A DNA stretch of 64,000 bases from Marinobacter sp. BGYM27 (lineage in GTDB: Bacteria > Pseudomonadota > Gammaproteobacteria > Pseudomonadales > Oleiphilaceae). Of the stretch, positions 56,326 through 64,000 are shown piece after piece; positions within the stretch are counted from its first letter, which is position 1; every line of letters begins with the position of its first letter. A program made the translations under genes and the position numbers. Location of the stretch: positions 124,001 through 188,000 of the forward strand of contig JANZNS010000006.1 of the NCBI GenBank assembly GCA_025153445.1, in the 5' to 3' direction. Below the pieces are notes generated by a model. That model was given only the letters and a program-made list of their open reading frames with translations. It ran no database searches and was not told the DNA's origin.

Positions 56326-57672
56326 TTATAGCGGTTGCGAATTCCGGACAACTGACACCAGCTCGTCAGCCCATTTTTTCATCTCTGCTTCATCCTGCCC
56401 TTCCGTCATCACGCGAATCAACGGCTCGGTACCCGAAGCTCTCAAAAGCACCCGCCCGGTGCCGCCCATCGCCTTTTCCGCTCGCTCAATGGCACTCACA
56501 ATGTCAGGCCTGCCATGGGGATCAAACCGCTCATCAACCCGAACATTAATCAGCACTTGCGGCAGCCGGGACATTTCACAACGCAGTTCATACAAGGTTT
56601 TGCCCGAACGCCAGACTGCCAGCATGACCTGAAGCGCTGAAACGATACCATCACCGGTAGAGGTACAATCCCGAACGACCAGGTGTCCCGATCCTTCGCC
56701 ACCCAACAACCAGCCATTCGCAACCAGCTTCTCCATCACATAGCGATCGCCAACATTGGCCCGCTCGAAAGGAATCTTTTTCTCTTGTAGCGCCAGCTCA
56801 ACACCCAGATTTGTCATCAGCGTACCCACTACGCCACCTTTGAGCTGACCATCGGCCTGGCGCTGCGCTGCTATGATAAACAGCAGCTCGTCACCATCAA
56901 CGATTGAACCGTCCCGATCCACCATCAGCACTCGGTCACCGTCGCCATCAAAAGCGATACCGAGATCGGCACCTGACTCTCTGACCTTTTGCCTGAGCGC
57001 ATCCAAGTGAGTAGACCCGACATTCAGGTTGATGTTCAGGCCGTCCGGATCATTGCCGATCACGTCGATTTCCGCTCCCAGCTCACGAAATACCCGTGGG
57101 GCGACGTGATAGGTTGCACCGTGCGCGCAGTCGAGCACGATTCGCATGCCATCGAGCGTAAAATCGTTAGGCACTGTGCTTTTACAGAATTCAATATAAC
57201 GCCCAGGCGCATCGTCAATGCGCGCCGCCTTACCCAGATCTGCCGCTTCGCAGACCTGAATATCACGTTCAAGCCAGGCCTCTATTTCCCGCTCAACCGA
57301 GTCACTGAGCTTTGTGCCCTCTGCAGAAAAAAACTTGATACCGTTATCATGGTGCGGATTATGTGACGCACTGATAACGATACCTGCGGACGCTCTGAAC
57401 GTGCGAGTCAAATAGGCAATCGCCGGGGTCGGCATGGGCCCCAACAGGCGCACATCAACGCCGGCGGCAGACAACCCAGCCTCGAGCGCTGACTCAAACA
57501 TGTAACCGGACAAACGCGTGTCTTTGCCGATCAGCACTCGATTACGCTGACCATGCTTTTTGAACACCTGGCCTGCAGCCCAACCCAGCTTCAACATAAA
57601 ATCAGGCGTTATCGGAGACTGCCCGACACGGCCGCGGATACCGTCTGTTCCAAAGTATTTTCTTTCGCTCAT
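56326..57672 (-). CDS. glmM: phosphoglucosamine mutase
   Basis: Converts glucosamine 6-phosphate to glucosamine 1-phosphate for peptidoglycan and LPS precursors. 448 residues with the phosphoserine loop [18 protein letters not shown], Mg site [12 protein letters not shown], sugar loop [11 protein letters not shown] and phosphate site [15 protein letters not shown]. Its ATG overlaps the folP stop by four bases. Confidence 0.98.
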   Translation of the reverse strand: MSERKYFGTDGIRGRVGQSPITPDFMLKLGWAAGQVFKKHGQRNRVLIGKDTRLSGYMFESALEAGLSAAGVDVRLLGPMPTPAIAYLTRTFRASAGIVISASHNPHHDNGIKFFSAEGTKLSDSVEREIEAWLERDIQVCEAADLGKAARIDDAPGRYIEFCKSTVPNDFTLDGMRIVLDCAHGATYHVAPRVFRELGAEIDVIGNDPDGLNINLNVGSTHLDALRQKVRESGADLGIAFDGDGDRVLMVDRDGSIVDGDELLFIIAAQRQADGQLKGGVVGTLMTNLGVELALQEKKIPFERANVGDRYVMEKLVANGWLLGGEGSGHLVVRDCTSTGDGIVSALQVMLAVWRSGKTLYELRCEMSRLPQVLINVRVDERFDPHGRPDIVSAIERAEKAMGGTGRVLLRASGTEPLIRVMTEGQDEAEMKKWADELVSVVRNSQPL

Positions 57673-58505
57673 TGCGAGACTTCCTCCAACGCGGCGACGA
57701 CCTTCAAGGCATCCACCGTCTCCCTGACATCATGTACCCGAATAATACTTGCGCCGCTCAGGGCTGCGATAGTCGATGCAGCCAAACCCGCCGGCAAACG
57801 CTCGCCAACAGCCCGACCGGTGATCTCGCCAAGCATTGTTTTGCGCGACATCCCGACCAGCAACGGGTACCCCACCGCACGCAGTTGGTTCAGCGAAGCC
57901 AGCAACTGAAGATTGTGCGTCACCGTTTTTCCGAAACCAAATCCCGGATCCAGAATAATCCGGTCGACAGCAATGCCCGCACCCTTCGCGTCCGCAACCC
58001 GGCCCAACAAATAGGCAGTCACCTCAGCGGCGACATTGTCATAGCAAGGCGCCTGCTGCATGTTATCCGGCCGACCCTGCATATGCATCAAACAAACCGG
58101 CAACGACGATGCGGCGGCAGCCTGCAGCGCACCGGGCCGCTCCAGCGACCTCACATCGTTGATAAGACCGGCTCCAAGCGCAGCGGTTTCACCGATAACT
58201 TCAGGCGTGCTGGTATCAACAGACACCACAACATCCAGCCGCTGGCAGATGGCCTCCACTACGGGACAAACCCGATCGAGCTCTTCCTGCACTGTCACCG
58301 CTGCCGCACCAGGGCGAGTGGACTCACCGCCCACGTCGATAAAAACTGCGCCCTCACGCATCATCTTTTCCGCATGCGCCACCGCACTGTCCAAGGCGTC
58401 ATAACGGCCACCGTCCGAAAAAGAATCCGGCGTCACATTCAGAATACCCATCACACAGGGCTTTGAAAGATCAACCCACTGGCCAGCAAAGTTCATCTGT
58501 GGCAT
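57669..58505 (-). CDS. folP: dihydropteroate synthase
   Basis: Folate-pathway enzyme condensing p-aminobenzoate with dihydropterin pyrophosphate, the sulfonamide target. TIM barrel with [56 protein letters not shown] and [12 protein letters not shown]; the C-terminus has [16 protein letters not shown]. The start is uncertain: ATG 58505 (278 residues) or a nearby ATG at 58496; a TTG/GTG-type extension to 58538 is less like the family. Overlaps glmM by four bases. Confidence 0.95.
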   Translation of the reverse strand: MPQMNFAGQWVDLSKPCVMGILNVTPDSFSDGGRYDALDSAVAHAEKMMREGAVFIDVGGESTRPGAAAVTVQEELDRVCPVVEAICQRLDVVVSVDTSTPEVIGETAALGAGLINDVRSLERPGALQAAAASSLPVCLMHMQGRPDNMQQAPCYDNVAAEVTAYLLGRVADAKGAGIAVDRIILDPGFGFGKTVTHNLQLLASLNQLRAVGYPLLVGMSRKTMLGEITGRAVGERLPAGLAASTIAALSGASIIRVHDVRETVDALKVVAALEEVSQ

Positions 58506-58546
58506 CTCGCTTCTGCATGCTTGATCATTGCATCTCATATCAAAAC

Positions 58547-58571
58547 AAAAACGCCGTCCCGCGGGACGGCG
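58547..58571 (-). terminator. terminator between ftsH and folP
   Basis: The palindrome CGCCGTCCCGCGGGACGGCG followed on the minus strand by TTTTTG. It lies 43 bases after the ftsH stop and overlaps the region upstream of the folP start, so folP-glmM must have its own promoter or rely on read-through. Confidence 0.8.
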
Positions 58572-58613
58572 CCTTTCAAGACCTGTTCAGATCTTGCTTA
58601 TCAGCACTTTGCT

Positions 58614-60566
<1,953 letters not shown>

Positions 60567-60763
60567 GGATCGCCACCTGTGAATGTAAGGGCTACATGCC
60601 GTGCAACCCCGCAGACGGCACCGGCAAATAACCGAAACCGCCTTTTCTACAACCTTACATCAATTGTACGCCCTTTCACTAGCAACGGCTCAGTTCAAGA
60701 CGACTGCTGTTTGCGAACAATTGTATCTTGCTGCACCCGAAGGCCCTTGCCCCCGCCTGGGTA

Positions 60764-61387
60764 TCAGACCGCCTTGAACCCGCGGCAAACCTGATACACC
60801 TCCCTGGATCGCGAGCGTGAAGCACCGGGCTTACGACTCACAACGGAACTGAAACTCCCTCTCATATCCTGCAGAAGGCTATCAAAGCCCTCGCCCTGAA
60901 ACACCTTGGCAACGAATACGCCCTGCGGTTTCAGCACCTGTTTGGCCATATCCAGCGCCAACTCAACCAGATCCATCGACTTGGGAATATCAACTGCAGG
61001 CATACCACTCATGTTGGGGGCCATATCTGAAATTACAACGTCAGCACGCTGATCGCCCAACATTTCCAGCAAGGCGTCGAGCACAGACTGCTCAGTAAAA
61101 TCCCCCTGCAGGAAGTCCACTCCGGCAATCGAGTCCATATCCAATATATCACTCGCGACCACGCGCCCCTTGTGGCCTATGCGCTGCGCCGCAACCTGGG
61201 ACCAACCGCCAGGCGCCGCACCAAGATCGACAACAAGCTGTCCCGGGCGGAAAAAGCGATCTTTATCATCAAGCTCAATGAGCTTGTAGCTTGCCCTGGA
61301 GCGATAGCCATCAATTTGCGAGCGCTTGACATATTCGTCGTCAAAGTGCTCTTTCAGCCAGCTTTTGCTGGTCCTGGAACGTGCCAA
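60764..61387 (-). CDS. rlmE: 23S rRNA 2'-O-ribose methyltransferase RlmE
   Basis: FtsJ/RrmJ heat-shock enzyme methylating U2552 of 23S rRNA. 207 residues with SAM motif [17 protein letters not shown], the catalytic tetrad region ([40 protein letters not shown]) and C-terminal [21 protein letters not shown]. The start is TTG at 61387 ([14 protein letters not shown]) because GGAGGT sits four bases upstream. In divergent orientation to yhbY. Confidence 0.96.
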   Translation of the reverse strand: MARSRTSKSWLKEHFDDEYVKRSQIDGYRSRASYKLIELDDKDRFFRPGQLVVDLGAAPGGWSQVAAQRIGHKGRVVASDILDMDSIAGVDFLQGDFTEQSVLDALLEMLGDQRADVVISDMAPNMSGMPAVDIPKSMDLVELALDMAKQVLKPQGVFVAKVFQGEGFDSLLQDMRGSFSSVVSRKPGASRSRSREVYQVCRGFKAV

Positions 61388-61558
61388 GGAAACCTCCAAA
61401 ACAATAAAAAACAGGCGGTATCAGTCAGACCCCGCAGAACATAAGTAGTGCCGGCAATTCACGCACCCGACGCGCACTGATACAATCCCGTCAGTATACG
61501 AGATCGGCACTGATCGTGCCGCTCGAGATTTTAATCGCATTCATTAAGAGACTGTATT

Positions 61559-61870
61559 ATGAGCCTGTCGCCGGAACAGCGTCGTGAGTACCGCGCTATC
61601 GCCCATCACCTCAAACCGGTTGTCATGATCGGCGACAAAGGCCTGAGCGAAAACCTCCAGAAAGAACTGGACCGCGCCTTGAACGATCATGAGCTGATCA
61701 AAATCAAGGTCGCCAGCCCGGACCGCGAAGAGCGCCGGGAAGCCATTGAAGCGCTGTGCCAGGAAGCCGGCGCCGAACTGGTCCAGATTATCGGCAAAAT
61801 CGCGATCATCCTGCGGCGGGCCAAAAAACCGAATCCGAAACTGTCCAATCTTCAACGATTCAAGGACTGA
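61559..61870 (+). CDS. yhbY: ribosome-associated RNA-binding protein YhbY
   Basis: CRS1/YhbY-domain protein of 103 residues that associates with 50S assembly intermediates. YRAIAHHLKPVVMIGDKGLSE and LNDHELIKIKVASPDREER with the C-terminal QIIGKIAIILRRAKKP match the family. It is the only plus-strand gene in the right-hand cluster, divergent from rlmE and convergent with greA, the same arrangement as in E. coli. Confidence 0.96.
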   Translation: MSLSPEQRREYRAIAHHLKPVVMIGDKGLSENLQKELDRALNDHELIKIKVASPDREERREAIEALCQEAGAELVQIIGKIAIILRRAKKPNPKLSNLQRFKD

Positions 61871-61883
61871 TCACCCCTGAAGC

Positions 61884-61912
61884 AAAAAGCCGGCGAATCC
61901 CGCCGGCTTTTT
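61884..61912. terminator. bidirectional terminator between yhbY and greA
   Basis: AAAAAGCCGGC, short loop, GCCGGCTTTTT: stem with T tracts both ways between the convergent genes. Confidence 0.9.
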
Positions 61913-61966
61913 GCTTTAACAGGCACCGCACAATCAAGGCGATGCCAGCCTTTGAGCTATCGGTTA

Positions 61967-62446
61967 CTAGATATGCTCAACCGTTTCAATCTCGTATTCG
62001 ACCGTACCGGACGGAACACGCACCGCAACGACGTCACCTTCACTTTTACCGATCAGTGCGCGGGCAATCGGAGATGACACAGACAGCTTACCTGCCTTGA
62101 TATCCGCCTCGTCTTCACCACAAATCTTGTAGGTGACGGTTTCATCCGTATCCACATTCGTGAGCGTCACTGTCACCCCGAAAATAACCTTGCCGGTATT
62201 ATCGATTTTGGTGACATCAATGATCTGTGAGCCGGCCAGCTTGGATTCGATCTCCTGGATCCTTCCCTCAATGAAGCTTTGCTGCTCCCGCGCTGCATGA
62301 TATTCCGCATTTTCTTTCAGATCACCGTGCTCACGTGCCTCGGCAATCGCCGCAATTACCCGCGGACGATCTTCAGACTTTAGCTTCTGCAACTCTTCCC
62401 GCAGGCTTTGCTCGCCGTGAACGGTCATTGGAACGCGATTATTCAT
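61967..62446 (-). CDS. greA: transcription elongation factor GreA
   Basis: Stimulates RNA polymerase to cleave backtracked transcripts. 159 residues: N-terminal antiparallel coiled coil with the acidic tip ([29 protein letters not shown]) and a C-terminal FKBP-like domain ([19 protein letters not shown]). It starts five bases after carB ends; the GGA of its ribosome site lies inside the carB end. Usual carA-carB-greA order. Confidence 0.98.
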   Translation of the reverse strand: MNNRVPMTVHGEQSLREELQKLKSEDRPRVIAAIAEAREHGDLKENAEYHAAREQQSFIEGRIQEIESKLAGSQIIDVTKIDNTGKVIFGVTVTLTNVDTDETVTYKICGEDEADIKAGKLSVSSPIARALIGKSEGDVVAVRVPSGTVEYEIETVEHI

Positions 62447-62451
62447 AAGAT

Positions 62452-64000
62452 TTAAATTCCTGCATGCAGGTCCTGGAGGCGACGTACCGTGCGCTCCGGA
62501 CCGAATTTTATAGCGCGACAGAAGGCTTCACCGCCCGCAAGCGTAGTGGTGTAGGTCACCTTGTGGCGCAATGCTGACTGGCGAATCTGCGCAGAATCTG
62601 AAATCGCCTTGCGACCCTCAGTCGTGTTGATAATCAACTGTGTCTGACCATTCTTGATGGCATCGACAATATGCGGGCGGCCTTCGCGGACCTTGTTGAC
62701 ACGCTCGACCTCAATACCCGCAGCCCGCAGATGTTCAGCTGTGCCCGTAGTGGCAACCAGTTTGAAGCCTGCATCAATCAGATCCCGGGCCACCTTCAGC
62801 GCGCCCGGCTTATCGACATCACGCACCGATATAAACGCGGTGCCCTGCTCAGGCAAACGTTCGCCGGCAGCCAGTGCGGCCTTGGCAAAGGCCTCATCAA
62901 AGCTGTCGCCAAGCCCCATCACTTCGCCGGTCGACTTCATTTCGGGACCGAGAATCGGATCAACCGAAGGGAACTTGGCGAACGGAAAAACGGACTCCTT
63001 CACAGCATAATACTTCGGCACGATCTCGGTGGTGAAGCCCTGAGCTTTCAGTGACTGACCCGCCATGCAACGCGCCGCAATCTTGGCAAGCGAGGCGCCA
63101 ATAGCCTTGGAGACAAAGGGCACGGTCCGCGAAGCCCGAGGGTTAACCTCAATGACATAGACCGTGTCGTCCTGCCACGCTAACTGGACGTTCATCAGGC
63201 CAACAACTTCCAACTCCAGCGCCATCTGCTTGACCACGTTGCGCATTTCGTCCTGCACCGCAGCCGGAAGCGTGTAGGGCGGCAACGAGCAGGCAGAGTC
63301 GCCTGAGTGCACACCGGCCTGTTCGATATGCTGCATGATGCCGCCAATCACAACATCTTCACCATCACACACCGCATCAATATCCACTTCAATAGCGGCA
63401 TTCAGGAAGTGATCAAGCAACACCGGGCTATCATTGGACACCAGAACCGCGTTGCGCATGTAACGCACCAGCTCGTCCTCGTCGTAGACGATTTCCATCG
63501 CCCGACCACCAAGGACATAAGACGGACGCACCACCAGCGGATAACCAATTTCACGCGCCGCCACAATACCATCTTCATGGCTACGTACGGTCGCATTCTG
63601 GGGCTGACGCAGATCCAGGCGTGTAATCATTTGCTGGAACCGCTCACGATCCTCCGCACGGTCAATTGCATCAGGGCTGGTGCCGATAATGGGAACACCC
63701 GCAGCCTCAAGACCGCGAGCCAGCTTCAACGGAGTCTGGCCGCCGTACTGAACAATCACGCCCTTTGGCTTTTCGACATTGATAATTTCAAGCACATCTT
63801 CAAGCGTTACCGGCTCGAAATACAACCGATCCGAGGTGTCGTAATCCGTTGAAACCGTCTCGGGATTACAATTGATCATGATGGTTTCATAGCCATCTTC
63901 ACGCATCGCCAAAGCCGCGTGAACACAGCAGTAATCGAACTCAATACCCTGACCAATCCGGTTTGGACCGCCACCGATGACGATGATTTTTTCACGATCC
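62452..64000 (-). CDS. carB: carbamoyl-phosphate synthase large subunit, C-terminal half (5' end outside window)
   Basis: ATP-dependent synthesis of carbamoyl phosphate for arginine and pyrimidines. The visible 516 residues begin [24 protein letters not shown] and run through the second ATP-grasp domain ([39 protein letters not shown]) and the C-terminal allosteric MGS-like domain ([29 protein letters not shown]). The N-terminal half and start lie beyond the window end. The protein ends LHAGI, five bases before greA. Confidence 0.98.
   Translation of the reverse strand, partial: DREKIIVIGGGPNRIGQGIEFDYCCVHAALAMREDGYETIMINCNPETVSTDYDTSDRLYFEPVTLEDVLEIINVEKPKGVIVQYGGQTPLKLARGLEAAGVPIIGTSPDAIDRAEDRERFQQMITRLDLRQPQNATVRSHEDGIVAAREIGYPLVVRPSYVLGGRAMEIVYDEDELVRYMRNAVLVSNDSPVLLDHFLNAAIEVDIDAVCDGEDVVIGGIMQHIEQAGVHSGDSACSLPPYTLPAAVQDEMRNVVKQMALELEVVGLMNVQLAWQDDTVYVIEVNPRASRTVPFVSKAIGASLAKIAARCMAGQSLKAQGFTTEIVPKYYAVKESVFPFAKFPSVDPILGPEMKSTGEVMGLGDSFDEAFAKAALAAGERLPEQGTAFISVRDVDKPGALKVARDLIDAGFKLVATTGTAEHLRAAGIEVERVNKVREGRPHIVDAIKNGQTQLIINTTEGRKAISDSAQIRQSALRHKVTYTTTLAGGEAFCRAIKFGPERTVRRLQDLHAGI

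Noticed and set aside
57672-58466. Open frame of 264 codons on the plus strand
   Set aside because: Antisense to folP; composition typical of a shadow frame.

Overview
The window looks like a chromosomal segment of a marine, halotolerant gammaproteobacterium close to Marinobacter. The support is the gene order carB-greA-yhbY-rlmE-ftsH-folP-glmM-tpiA-secG-tRNA-Leu-rimP-nusA-infB-rbfA-truB-rpsO-pnp, a Pseudomonas-style arginine succinyltransferase operon with an AraC-type ArgR, moderately high G+C by eye, and many acidic proteins. The genus is inferred from gene order and protein character, not from a search. I saw no insertion sequence, prophage, CRISPR array or obvious island.

Left part (1-26.5 kb): an RND efflux permease (cut by the window start) with its lipoprotein adaptor and a divergent TetR regulator; the arginine catabolic operon aruC-aruF-aruG-astD-astB with argR upstream; a DnaQ-exonuclease/GIY-YIG fusion; a DcaP-like porin; a DUF318-type permease with a histidine-rich loop; a 36-codon gene behind a sigma-54-like promoter; an old-yellow-enzyme-family oxidoreductase with a divergent ArsR regulator; the pyruvate dehydrogenase pair aceE-aceF (E2 with three lipoyl domains); and lutABC for L-lactate oxidation.

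Middle part (26.5-45.6 kb): a KamA-family radical SAM aminomutase, an HNH protein, a CnoX-type thioredoxin/TPR protein, a Lon-family protease, an Aer-like chemoreceptor, a MarR regulator, a membrane-anchored TPR protein, a complete livJHMGF branched-chain amino acid ABC transporter, a TRL-like lipoprotein, and a DUF3015-DUF4105-hydrolase envelope cluster.

Right part (45.6-64 kb): the conserved translation, transcription and RNA-decay cluster (pnp to rimP), tRNA-Leu(GAG), secG, tpiA, glmM, folP, ftsH, rlmE, yhbY, greA and the C-terminal half of carB. Nearly all of it is on the minus strand; only yhbY is on the plus strand.

The most unusual items are non-coding or very small: the sigma-54-like promoter/36-codon ORF/terminator unit at 16.66-16.88 kb; a terminator between a good promoter and rimP-nusA-infB, suggesting attenuation; two strong hairpins in the long rpsO-pnp gap; regulator-site candidates at argR/aruC, marR, tetR and arsR; and TTG starts in truB, rimP, ftsH, rlmE and argR. 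No wholly new multi-gene system is evident.
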